Assembly: GCA_029204225.1 (NCBI GenBank)
Contig: CM055101.1
Span: forward strand, 30,346,519 to 30,410,518
Length of the DNA stretch: 64,000 bases
From: Diphasiastrum complanatum
Lineage: Eukaryota > Streptophyta > Lycopodiopsida > Lycopodiales > Lycopodiaceae
Reading direction: 5' to 3'
Part shown: piece after piece, positions 11,170 to 21,248 of the stretch
How positions within the stretch are numbered: position 1 is the first letter of the stretch
How the letters are laid out: each line of letters opens with the position of its first letter
Notes under the pieces: generated by a model
What the model saw: the letters and a program-made list of their open reading frames with translations, nothing else
What the model was told of the DNA's origin: nothing
The model's database searches: none
Program-made: the position numbers and the translations under genes

Positions 11170-11192
11170 ATCCACACGTGTGAAATTCAACA
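11170..11192 (+). repeat. 3' LTR of element A, last 23 bp
   Basis: ATCCACACGTGTGAAATTCAACA here equals the last bases of the 5' LTR of A (1846-1868). It begins with the second copy of the ATCCA duplication made by B. Confidence 0.9.
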
Positions 11193-11767
11193 AACAAGTT
11201 ACTACATCTCTAGGTAGCTCAATCTCATAGTTAAAATGATGGTTTTCCATTTCATTCTCAACATTTGCACCCTCAAATACTCGTCGTGAACGTGGTTCAA
11301 CTTGAGCTACAAACCACCATATCTTGTTTAGTCGATCTGGTTGAAAAAACACCTGCAAAAATCAATATTTTAGAACATATCTAAAACTCAAATACTAAAG
11401 TCACTTGCAATAAAATGAAAAACATGATAGCATAGCACGTGCACCTGCTCACAGTGATGAGGCAACACCAACGTGTCAAATGACTCCATGCTCAATGTTT
11501 TTGATGAATCAATCACAAAAAATCCACTTGGATCTAATTTTACGGTTGCATTCGGCCCTCTACAAACTACATTGAACCATTCATATCAAATAAAAAATAG
11601 TGTCCACTTTCACCAAATGACACATCATAAATATTTTGTATAGTTCCTACATATTCTATGTCTCCTAAGATGGGATTCCGATCTCGTGCACTGCTTTGAC
11701 TTTCTTGATGGAAAGATGCTATTACACCACAATCACGTGTGCGTCTCTTGTTAAGCAAAAATGACAA
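11193..11767 (-). pseudogene. CACTA transposase C-terminal domain (DUF4216-like)
   Basis: Reading right to left, a first ORF (11767-11567) contains SSARDRNPILGDIEYVG, then a frame change leads through a GPNATVKLDP-like segment near 11540, and a last piece (11358-11193) has VFFQPDRLNKIWWFVAQVEP and FNYEIELPRDVV. In CACTA Tnp2 proteins the DUF4216 domain has exactly this order (SSARDKNP..G...YYG, then FK..W, then VFYV.D....W.V). Element A is inserted just after the ELPRDVV segment. At least two frame changes make it a relic. The upstream catalytic transposase and DUF4218 regions are deleted. Confidence 0.72.
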
Positions 11768-11782
11768 GTAGATGAAAATTTT

Positions 11783-12195
11783 TTACTCAAATAATGATAT
11801 GAGGCTTTGGTCACTCCATCTATATTTGGCTTGAAGTTTTAATAGAAGTAGAGAAGTTGCCAAACGAGATGTTTTTGCTCCAGGATACAATGTGGTCTTC
11901 GATTCTTCTCGCAATTTCTTTTCTTCTTTAGATAAAAGTGCCTCCTCATCTTGTTCATTGTGTCTAGCTGCACTATTGTTCTTGTACATATAATCCAACA
12001 TGTCTCCCATGACTTCAAATTCTTCATACACTCATTTTCATCGTTGGAACCTGTTTGCGAAGAAATAGATCTAGATGAGCTAGAATCAGATGCATTAGTC
12101 TCTTGACTAATGTGCTCATAAATTTCCATCATCTCTTTTAAGCCTTGACGTAGACGACGAGGTAATTGCTTTATATGAGGACCATTGTATTGCAT
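11783..12195 (-). pseudogene. CACTA transposase N-terminal region fragment
   Basis: Two overlapping minus-strand frames cover a basic start (IKQLPRRLRQGLKEMMEIYE), a Ser-rich acidic stretch, and TTLYPGAKTSRLATSLLLL then LQAKYRWSDQSLISLF. The last part is the start of the Tnp2-type transposase (LYPG....S.L...L.L..LK...WSD..F..LL); an equivalent stands at 63860-63970 (TPLYPGASISRLATSI). A frameshift splits the ORF near 12030. It runs almost straight into the C-terminal domain at 11767, so the whole catalytic core, roughly 600 codons, has been deleted. Confidence 0.75.
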
Positions 12196-12624
12196 TCATC
12201 ATCTATGTCGACCATTACGAGGATTATTGTCTCCAATACTAAATGAGGATGAAGATTCCTATATACCAAAATAACAAGAAGTAGGTTGAAACAATGCTTG
12301 ATAAACATTTCCTCCCAATACTTGATAGATCTAAATGTTGCATATGAATATAAATTATTTCTTTGTTAAAAAAGTATGAACATACCAATGTATCTATTAG
12401 ACCATTTTTCTTTTCAACTTGTTAACATTCAATGAACTCAAAGAATTGCATGCTTCTACATATTTACATATTTATGAATTTCACATTCATTAGCTTTCAC
12501 TTATTATCTTATGTAAACATCTAGGCAAATGACAAATAATGCTTCTAACATTTGACATATTTAATGACACAAACCAAATACAATCAAGATGCATAAATTA
12601 TACATCTCTACATATCAACAAAAT

Positions 12625-13070
12625 TTAAATCTTCACATTTGACTTTTGCAAATTTTTGGGTAGAGGATGGTTGAGACTATACTTGATAAACAATTCCTTC
12701 CCAAACCTGATAGATCTGGCACATACCATTACATAAGTGCCCTTTACATTCCTAGTAAAATATTCTTCTTTTCCATTGATGCGTTCTTCAAAATCACAAT
12801 TCGTCAATAGACGGTGGCCAATGGAACTATTTATATATGCAGCAATGTTTCCATGCACATCTGGATGTCCATCAATGTATGTACGATTTTCCCTTGAGAT
12901 GTTGCCTCCTTGCATGCGTTGCTCCTCTAAAGAACAAACATTCAAATTCAAGTCATATACTTGCATCCTCCATTGGTGACGACACAAAGCATGCCAATCA
13001 CCCCAATTGTATTGAGGTCCTGCATTGGCATCAATGTCACAACAGTATTTAGAGGGACCTCCATACTACT
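12625..13070 (-). pseudogene. SET-domain fragment (histone-methyltransferase-like)
   Basis: The minus-strand ORF 12987-12625, with a neighbouring frame up to about 13060, reads GPQYNWGDWHALCRHQWRM, then YIDGHPDVHGNIAAYINSS, TNCDFEER and CARSIRFGKELFIKY. GNIAAYINSS..TNC stands for the SET signature (N..RFINHSC.PNC) and R.I..GKELFI.Y for the closing motif (R.I..GEEL..DY). SET domains transfer methyl groups from S-adenosylmethionine to lysine. Here the HSC cysteine region is altered and there is a frameshift near 13050, so activity is doubtful. It lies on the strand of the CACTA fragments, about 430 bp upstream of them. Confidence 0.6.
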
Positions 13071-13651
13071 CAATGCAAAAGGCCCACACCAGCCTCAGGA
13101 AAGTGTTCACTAGGCATGATCATGTACATTCGACCCCAATACGTAAATGGTATTCCATTTAATGGTAATGGTGATTGGAGTGGCCAACACGAATATCTAC
13201 TTCTAATGAAAGTTTTTACTAATGGTTGAAAGCTTGGTGGAAGAGGAAGGTCAGACAAAGAGCCTAGAATGTCTTTTGACACATCAACAGTGCGTAGTAA
13301 TTTGCAATTATCTTTCAAACTAGTCATAATACATCCAAGACGTGTTCTCTTTTTTAAAGGGGTGGTCAAGTTTGTGGAATCCACGTGGAGTATCGTGGAG
13401 GACTCATGTGCAACATCCAGGATAAGTGTGGTTGGGTGTACGGAACGTTCTAGAGATTTGGAGACATGGATTGAATCACAAGGCATTGACGAACTAATTA
13501 CATCATGCAAGGGGTCATCATCAACAAGAGCATCATCTAAGGCCAATGATGATCGAAAATCAATATTCATGTGATTTATCCTATCAATAATATTCTCGAT
13601 CTCTCTTGCAACTCTTTTGCTTGAAACCAATTTATGTTCCTTCTTCTGCAA
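13070..13651 (-). pseudogene. N-terminal part of the SET-domain gene
   Basis: An open frame of 193 codons on the minus strand. The first half is acidic and without a known domain; the second half reads CWPLQSPLPLNGIPFTYWG and PSEHFPEAGVGLL, where HFPEAGVGLL resembles the start of a SET domain (..S...G.GLFA). A stop follows at once and the SET frame resumes at about 13060, a frameshift or an old splice site. Upstream, minus-strand exons near 14.87-15.2 kb may or may not belong. It may have been taken up by a CACTA element, but nothing here proves that. Confidence 0.5.
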
Positions 13652-13675
13652 AAGTTGAAAATGTTAGATGTATTA

Positions 13676-13677
<2 letters not shown>

Positions 13678-13731
<54 letters not shown>
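13678..13731. repeat. (TC)n microsatellite
   Basis: About 27 uninterrupted TC units. The ORFs that read through it (Glu-Arg or Leu-Ser repeats) are artefacts. Confidence 0.98.
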
Positions 13732-13733
<2 letters not shown>

Positions 13734-14065
13734 CAAGCATAAAACATAAATTAATATATAACACAAATTTGTAAACCAGTAGCATGAAATACACACACGC
13801 ACACCCACTCACACCCACCCTAAACACACATGAAGAGAAAAACATAGAGAACATTATAGAGTGCTAATCAAAACTCCCGAACCACACAATTATATCCTAC
13901 TCCAGAATCTTAACACATGCTCCCTCTCTGCGTCGTTTGGGCTTTTTTGTGGAACTCATCTTCCAACAAAAAACATTTGAACCATGCCTTTAACATAAGA
14001 AAACAAGGGCTACACACCTTCCTAGATTTGGGAGTGTTGGTTACATTTAACTCTTTCATGATCTA

Positions 14066-14066
<1 letters not shown>

Positions 14067-14118
<52 letters not shown>
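14067..14118. repeat. (TC)n microsatellite
   Basis: About 25 TC units, close to the array at 13678. Confidence 0.98.
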
Positions 14119-14121
<3 letters not shown>

Positions 14122-14160
14122 GCGAATGAGTCTATTATGGGTGATTGGATATGGAAATCA

Positions 14161-14336
14161 AGATTAACTACATCTAATCATTCTATTTGGATTTTTTCTT
14201 TTGGAAGCAAGTGAGAGATTAACTGCATCTAATCATTCTATTTGGATTTTTCCTTTTAGAAGCAAGTGAGAGATTAACTTATCTAATTATTCTATTTGGA
14301 TATTTCCTTTTAGAAGCAAGTGAGAGATTAACTTCA
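14161..14336. repeat. Three-copy tandem repeat, period about 55 bp
   Basis: The unit starts AGATTAACT and ends GAAGCAAGTGAG. Copies begin at 14161, 14216 and 14271, with a fourth partial copy at 14325. Copies differ by a few substitutions and a 1-2 base gap. No ORF or known element explains it. Confidence 0.9.
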
Positions 14337-14859
14337 AAGTATCGTGGCACTCAACCTATTGCTCAATATTTATTGGCCAAACTAAACTTGTCATAAGGGT
14401 CAAAGATTAAAGCATTTCCAAAAAACACTTTAAAGATTTTACCTCTCATACTCTTGGATTCTATGTGTGCACTCCATTGGCCCAAATATGATCGTTGACA
14501 ATCCTCCTTGTCCAAATCCTAAGGCCTTTGCATTGTGTGCATGTACATGGTATCCTCTCATCATATTCTAGCTGAAACTGGTCCAATAATCCAATTGCAA
14601 ATTGCACAAATTCTTTCAGTGTCATTCAAGTGAAAATTGACAAATTCTAATATGTGACAAATTGTAACATGTGGCAAAAATTGACAAAGTAGTCTTTGTA
14701 CATTTAATTTGTGATGGAGTGGTGTCTTGTCTTACCAAAGAGCAATATACTATATCACAATCCTCAATGAAATCGGAGTACATCACTATTACAAATAAAA
14801 AAATTATGACATAAATCAATATACATACATGTGATGGATCAATAGGCGGTCTACATCAA

Positions 14860-15165
14860 CTGATGGAAGAGCTTGAAGATGAACCAGTCAATAGTTGTTC
14901 ATTGTACTTTAGTCTTGCTTGTTCCTTTTTTATGTGATAGAGCTCAATTCATTTTTCTTTTTCTAAATCACGTGGAGGTACGATAATTTCCCTGGAATTC
15001 ATAATTCCAATCAAATGTCATTGTAAGAATAAATTTGCAAGAAATATTACACTCATATTCAAATAACAAATAAAGTGCAATTGATGTCAATATCAATAAC
15101 AATATATACCTACTGTTGCGATCATGAGATGAATCGCTATCTGATGATGATGACATCGTCGATGA
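14860..15165 (-). pseudogene. Possible two-exon N-terminal gene fragment
   Basis: On the minus strand MSSSSDSDSSHDRNSR (from about 15157) is followed by a GT at the exon edge; after an A/T-rich gap a CCAGG acceptor-like site leads into EIIVPPRDLEKEK, a stop, and IELYHIKKEQARLKYNEQ, then a Ser run. Ser/Asp-rich starts followed by a basic helix occur in transposase and nuclease genes of several DNA transposons, but the match is too weak to name one. It could belong with the SET-domain gene downstream. Confidence 0.25.
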
Positions 15166-15228
15166 CGTATACACACTGTAGCCAGCTACTCTATACCACA
15201 TGAGGATGCAATAATTGCTATAACTTTG

Positions 15229-15423
15229 TCATTTCTCAAACTCCATTCTTGAAGTTCTTTGCCAGGAGTAGTAATTGGCTTCTCCTCTATTGGTTCTACC
15301 CATTTGCAATAGAACTTTGTCCTTCAATATGCGTGAAGTCTTTAATTTCCAAATCAAGTAGTTTGAACCTTCTGGATCTAAGATCGTAGTGATCTTAGCC
15401 TGAATGTTATTGATCAATGACAT
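15229..15423 (-). pseudogene. Copia gag N-terminal fragment (inverted)
   Basis: The ATG at 15423 opens SNYLIWKLKTSRIL within the first 35 codons, the usual opening of a Copia gag (N(Y/F)..W...M...L). The frame ends at 15229. It points away from the plus-strand Copia that starts near 15605, so the two lie head to head. Confidence 0.6.
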
Positions 15424-15512
15424 CTTTTATTTTATGAATAACTCCAGACGTGGCTTGCTAATGGATGTATGAAGAATGCTGAGAGGGATGCGAAGATATC
15501 ACTATATCGACT

Positions 15513-15602
15513 CTGACTTGTTCTGATACCACTGTATCAGTTCTAATCATGTATGCTCTGATACCACTGTATCAGCACTGATTCTGCATTGATACCATTG
15601 TA
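15513..15602 (-). other. Repeated primer-binding-like palindromes
   Basis: CTGATACCACTGTATCAG occurs at 15523-15540 and at 15558-15575, and TTGATACCATTGTA at 15589-15602. On the minus strand the first gives TGGTATCAGAACAAGTCAG, a Copia primer-binding site placed correctly ahead of the inverted gag. The 18-mer is itself an imperfect palindrome, and its repetition every 31-35 bp is unusual for a primer site. Confidence 0.5.
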
Positions 15603-15604
15603 GG

Positions 15605-17840
15605 AAAAGAGTAATAATCTGACGAGGAAGAAGTAGAAGCTCTTGAATACTATGATGACAATGGTGATTCAGAAAATGCTCTATTTACTCAGAAGAATAC
15701 ATCTTCTAGGAAATCTAAGTTTAAGAGAGAGTCATCTAAGAAGAATGAGTCAAAGACTAATGAACAACAATCTGGAAAACAATAGAAGAATTCTGGTGAT
15801 AAGAAGATCTGCAACAGATGCAGAAGATCAGGTCACACAGAAGAAACGTGTTGGCTAAATCCAAAAGATTGAATGCATTCATTGTCATAAATGGGGTCAT
15901 GCAGCAATAGACTGTTATCAGAATCCCAGAAACAAAAAGGAGCAGAATCAAAGCGAACCTACAAATTCAAACTATGTCGAAGACAAAGTAGAATGCTCCA
16001 GAGCAGCAAAAGATAGGGCAACAAGGAATTCAGTAGCTTATGTTAGTACTGATCTATGTTGTTCATCTAATTCAATTCGAGAAGTAGTACTTCATTTGGG
16101 AGCCACCTCACATATTGTTTTCTCGAAACAAAATTTGTCTGAGTACAAGAAGACAAACGATTCGAGATTCATTATGCTTGGAGACAGTTCTAAACACGTG
16201 GGTGATGGAACTGGTGTATTATGGCTAGACACGAATCAAGGAGACAAGAAACTGGAGGAAGTTTTCTATGTCCCTACTCTTGATAAAGATCTTCTATCTA
16301 TAGCTAAGATAGTTGATACAGGCATGTCAGTACCTTCACAAAGAGCTCTTGTAAACTGTTTGAGGAAGATTCTGATAACCTGATTGCTAAAGACAGCAGA
16401 GAAGGAAATTTGTATCACTCGAACATTTGAACAAGTCAATCAAACTCAGGAGTCAGCAGATGTACTGTGGCACAAAAGGCTATGTCATATGAACATGGAA
16501 GCCTTGTACCAAGCCAATAAAAGTCAGAGAATTCAAGGAGTCGAAATCAAAATCAGAGATATTCGAACTACCTGTGAATCTTGTCTCAAAGGCAAGATGA
16601 CTAGAACACCTTTCAGTATGGATGTTTATAAAGCAACTAAGGTACTTGAAATTGTGCATTCAGATATTTGTGGACCATTCGGAATATTGTCATTTTACTT
16701 CATTACTTACTTCAGCAAGTTTGTTGTAGTATACTTTATTTGTACCAAATCTGAAGCCTTCAAGGAATTCGTTGAGTATATGAGTTGGGCTGAGAAGTAG
16801 ACAGGCAATAAACTAAAACAAATTCGCATAGATTGTGGAGGTGAGTACATTTTCAACGAATTCAAAGCTTACTATACTGATCAAGGTATTATGCACACAA
16901 AGACTACATCCTACACACCTCAGCACAGTGGAATAGCTGAATGAAGGAATCGTACACTAATGGAAGCTGCAAGGTGTATGATGGCTCATGTGAAAGCACC
17001 AAAATAGTTGTGGGCAGAGGCAGTGGCTACATCAAATTATCTTCAGAATCATATTCTAAAATCTCGAATACCAGATAAAACTCCTCATGAGATATGGTGG
17101 AAGTTGGAGCCAAATCTTGCACATGTTGGAACATTTGAATGCACCGTGTCTATGCACATACCTGATAAGCTCAGAAAGAAACTCGATGAAAAAATAGAAC
17201 AAGGTTTTCTGGTAGGATTCGAGTTACATTCTCGTGTTTATGTACCCAAAACTGGCAAGATAAAAATTGTTCGAGATGTTAAATTTGATGAGATGAAATA
17301 CATAGCAGACAGTGATCTAGTCATCTATGAAATTATTATGAGCTTCCAACGACAACAAAAGAAAAACAAGCAGAAGATGAAAGAGAGTTACCAGATCCAG
17401 AGGGAGGTCAAGATCGAGTGTATGACAGACTCGAATCGCCAGTTCGAATTCCAGCAGAAAAGCTTGAATCAGAATTGAACTCAAAACCTACAGAATCGAA
17501 TTCGAAACCACCTGTAAGAAGACTAGACAGACAACAAAAGCCACCATAAAGGTATGGTCAAGATGTTTTTAATACGGCCATGGAATTTTGTAAATTCTTT
17601 TGATGAACCTCAAACATTCGAGGAAGCTGTAGATGGACCATATAAGATCACTGGATTCAAGCAATGGAGGACGAAATGTCATCCATGTATAAAAACAATG
17701 TATGGACTCTTGCACCTATACCTGATGGCAGAAAACCAGTCAGGTGCAAGTGGATCTATAAGATCAAAACAAGTCCTGATGTAGAAAACATCAGATACAA
17801 AGCAAGGTTAGTTGCTAATTTCAAAGTTTGCAAGTCTTAA
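15605..17840 (+). pseudogene. Copia element C, gag to start of RT
   Basis: Plus-strand fragments in order: two zinc knuckles (CNRCRRSGHTEETC near 15810, CIHCHKWGHAAIDC near 15880), a protease remnant (LGATSHIVFSKQN at 16098, with the active DSG changed to LGA), the integrase zinc region and core (WHKRLCHMN, HSDICGPFG, IDCGGEY, TPQHSGIAE then RNRTLMEAA) over 16460-16975, integrase C-terminus (DKTPHEIWWK, GTFECTV), and the RT start (WIYKIKTSPDVENIRYK) ending at about 17815. Stops and frameshifts are frequent. No LTR is recognisable at either end and most of RT and all of RNase H are missing. Confidence 0.85.
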
Positions 17841-17960
17841 TTTCTCTCTAAGAAAAGAATCACGACACAAAAGCATTTGCAAGGAAGATCACCAGTGCAA
17901 ACTATGAACATGCTAGTGCTTTGAAATTAAGTCTTTAATGCCTTATTTTTTTGCTTTTAG

Positions 17961-18033
17961 AGCTTGCATCATCACTCTGTCAGCAAACTCAATTGACTCT
18001 ACCTGATGCAGATGTTTTTGGTTTTCGGGCACG
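17961..18033 (+). pseudogene. Candidate host-gene exon 1 of 2 (unknown gene)
   Basis: A 73-bp open segment between TTTTGCTTTTAG and GTTAGTTG. Translation from phase 2 is LASSLCQQTQLTLPDADV then FGFRAR. The pyrimidine-rich acceptor and GT donor fit plant introns, and its reading phase joins cleanly to the segment at 18345. I do not recognise the protein. Any exons further upstream would have been removed by the broken Copia C. Confidence 0.45.
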
Positions 18034-18344
18034 GTTAGTTGTTTTGGAAAGAACATTTTCATTCTTTTACTGCAATAGCTAAAACTGGTATTAATTTATC
18101 TTGTATCTTGACCTTGGCTAACAATGTATCTAAAGTTTATATTCATATATTGGACTATAGTCAATATGTCGCTGGATATACTTAGGTAAAGATGGTGCAT
18201 TAACGTAGATGTTTTCTTTTGTATTACATGCTCTCGAAAATAGTGATAAAAACTTCCAGTATAGATTCAGCTATTTCACCTGAATAGGTCAGCTTTCTCT
18301 TGAAATTGTGTGTTTAACTACAAGTTTTGATTCATTTTATGCAG

Positions 18345-18459
18345 AAAACTTCTTGACATATGGCTGAAACCCGAGTTTGGATCAGGACATTACAATGATC
18401 TACTGGTATTGGGCTTCCATGGAAGAAAAAACATCTTAGAGATGGGAATGGATCCTTGA
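18345..18459 (+). pseudogene. Candidate host-gene last exon (unknown gene)
   Basis: After TTTTATGCAG, one base completes the split Arg codon and the frame continues KLLDIWLKPEFGSGHYNDLL, then VLGFHGRKNILEMGMDP and a TGA at 18457. The 311-bp intron (18034-18344) obeys GT-AG. Composition and the absence of transposon motifs suggest a genuine gene end or a captured copy. About 1.3 kb of A/T-rich sequence follows that could hold the 3' untranslated region. Function unknown. Confidence 0.45.
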
Positions 18460-19556
18460 GGAAGTGTGGTGTCGATTGTTTTTCTGTTTGTTCTTTAATT
18501 AGCATGCAGCTAACATTGGGTGCAGCTGATTTCATCATGTTTCCTGAACAAACAACAACATAATCAGCAGTGTTCTAGTCTCTAGGGCAGCTATATAGCC
18601 ATTTTATGGCAGTTTGCAACTCAAGTAAGGCATATATGCACGTCGCAAAGAAAATGGTTGTCAAAAGTTCCTACTGGATTCTGTATCATATATGAAGTAA
18701 ATTGAAAAAAGATATGTGAATCTTGAATGTTGAAAGGACTACTAAAAAGTTCCACCAGATTCCATTAGCTTTAACTCTGAGTGTGTATTCTTGTGTTCTT
18801 GAAAAATGATACTGGAGAGTAAGCCATCAAGTTTATTATCAAAAGATAATAGACGATTATAGATCAATTGCATTTGTGAGCAAAAGGAAAAATGTATTGT
18901 TGTAAATTGTCTGAGCTAATGTTGTGAATATTCTCCAACAACGATCAATTACGTGTCAGCCCAACTTTTGGTGCTTAGTTATGCTGGTTGTATCTTTCCT
19001 TGAAACAAATGTCTATCATCCATTCAGTAATCTTTATCTCTTCTGTGTAGTGCCACGTTGAGAAAGAGTAATCAAAACATTAAAAATACATAGGTGAAGT
19101 GGCAATCCATGAGGCAGGCTAGTTAGAAAGCCTAGTTAGATGGATGAGGTGACAATCCTAAGCTGGCCTTATTTGGCATAGCCAGGTGCCTAGTTCAGCC
19201 TCCAATAACTTCATGTAGGATGCCCATAGCATCCCTAAAATAAACAACAATTGTTTTTTCTTTTTATACAGAGATTAGCTTTACTTGATGCGACTTCGAT
19301 GCAATCAACTGTAGTTCTGTAATTCTAGTATGCAGCAACTACATTCATGTATCTTGAGTCATTTTTATTAATACAGTAATTTTATATGATTTTCACTGCA
19401 TTTTCTTGTTTTGTTTGTTCATGTCTCTATTTGTCTCATTCCAGTTATGTTGTGAGAGAGAGAGAGAAAGGTAATTGTCTTTAGAGAGATATTTTGTTTG
19501 AAGAGAGAGAGGGAGAGTTAGTTTCTGGATTTCATTTTTGGTTTTGAGAAAATGGA

Positions 19557-19660
<104 letters not shown>

Positions 19661-20799
19661 TGTTGGGGTAATGTGTGTATGTGTGTCTTGAGAACTGCTC
19701 ATGCTCATCTACTCCACTCCTTAGCTAGCACCCCCTATGCTTCTCACAATCAACATTGATGATAGCTCCTCCTCTTGAGAATCACTCTTTAGCTAGAAGC
19801 AGGCTCATCCGCTCCTTTGCTCCTCAATTGGAAACTCCTTTTCTCCTCAAAATCATCATGGGTAAGAGAGATATGAAGAGTGTGTGACAAAGAAAGAGAG
19901 ATTTGAGGGTAACTCTTATTAAATCATCATTGGTAACTCTTATTAATTGGTGAGGCTAATGAGATTTGGTTGAGACTAATGAGGTTTAATTTGGTTTAGG
20001 GTAGGAGTGAGAAAACCCTATATCCAAGTCCATCAAAATGTATTATCAATAAAATCAGTGCACAAGAGATATGAAATATAAGAAATTGCATTATTTCTAC
20101 ATAATTTATTAATTAATTGAATGCAATTACACTTAGTTTGAGTGCTACAAAGTCCGAGGCCAATCCAAGTTGAATAAAATGGAAAGATAATGAAGCATAG
20201 TCAAGCTCTTGCCTTGTAGAGCTAGTATTGATCTTGGAGGCCAAAACCGAGCTAAAACAACTATTTGTGCAATCTCAATCACTTGAATACTATTGGTTGA
20301 TAAAATATTCTAAACATATGGTAGATTGTTGAGAAGTCTATATCAACTATTTTTCCTCCATGCTAGCACCCGTTGCCTTCAATTGTGCTATACATTTGAT
20401 CACACAAAAAGCGTGTATTTTTTTTATTCTCCTTTTACAATTTTTGAAGTGCTCAATTGCATGTCCATAAGTAATATGCCCAATATATGCATCTTAATTG
20501 TTTAAGTTCCTCAGAATTGGGAAATGGCTAGAACTTATAATTACAAGTAGATGGCAATGTATGCCTCCTCCTATACATGAAGCACCTCAACAAGCTTGTG
20601 ACCCTTGATTCAGCCTTGTTATCAACCTCAAAGTTGTATGCTATACTCAAAGTTTCCAACATGCCCCTTCCCTTTGAAATGAACTTCAGTTTCTAGCTCT
20701 AGGTTGAGGAAGCAACTACTGGACCAGCCTTTTGATGGTCATTGTATCTACATGAGTTATGATTTTTGATGGCTACTCAATACCCTTCTTATGTCTAAA

Positions 20800-21062
20800 T
20801 GGTCCTTTCATGATTCACCTAGCTCCACAAATGGGTCCATAATCCTAGGGTGTTTTGGCCATTCATTCTTCTTCCTTGAGAGTCTGTGGACAATCCGCCT
20901 TACTCAGTATTGTTCCAAGTATCATGGGAGTATGCACACCCTTGCATTCGAACATGTTGAAGTCTTCAATGATCTTTTGAGTGTACTTTTGTTGGTGAAG
21001 ATACAACTTACCACGTTCAAAGTCTCTCACGATCTGCAAGCCTAGATAGATTTTAGCTTCTC
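20800..21062 (-). pseudogene. Copia reverse transcriptase C-terminal fragment
   Basis: On the minus strand GEAKIYLGLQIVRDFERGK, then LYLHQQKYTQKIIEDFNM and SKADCPQTLKEEEW. This is the thumb and connection region of Copia RT (YFLG(I/M)QI.RD....I.L.Q..Y...ILE.F.M), normally followed by MKNVPYASAVGSLMY. Neither the catalytic palm nor the RNase H of the same element is present. Confidence 0.75.
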
Positions 21063-21248
21063 CTAGGTCAGCGATCTCAAATATTTCAGAAATGTCTTTC
21101 CTAGCTCACAGATACAATCATTCAATCCTTGAAGCCTAGGTGGACTCTTCAAAGTATAGTCAAATTCTTGCAGAGAGGTGATCCATTTGGATAATCTACT
21201 TGGTGGTTCCAATTTGTTTATCTTAAAGTGAAATCCTAAATTCTTCAT
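21063..21248 (-). pseudogene. Gypsy (Ty3-type) RNase H end fragment
   Basis: A 61-codon minus-strand ORF with PPSRLSKWITSLQEFDYTLK, matching the conserved end of Ty3/Gypsy RNase H (GRLARW...LQEFD..I.Y.PGK). It abuts the Copia fragment at 20800-21062 with no spacer, showing a rearrangement between elements of two superfamilies. Confidence 0.55.

Larger units (their letters stand above)
1043..11192 (+). mobile_element. Copia LTR retrotransposon A (host of nested element B)
   Basis: Two long direct repeats beginning TGTGAGAAATTGG frame the element. The left copy ends at 1868 in TTCAACA directly before a TGGTATCAGA primer site; the right copy starts at 4419 and is interrupted at 5223 by element B, resuming at 11170 and ending at 11192. 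Without B the element is about 4.2 kb. Inside are a gag start (2626) and integrase remnants, but no reverse transcriptase. Flanking bases GACGA (1038-1042) and AACAA (11193-11197) agree at three of five positions, and both differences are G to A, which fits an aged target duplication. It sits inside a CACTA relic. Confidence 0.88.
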
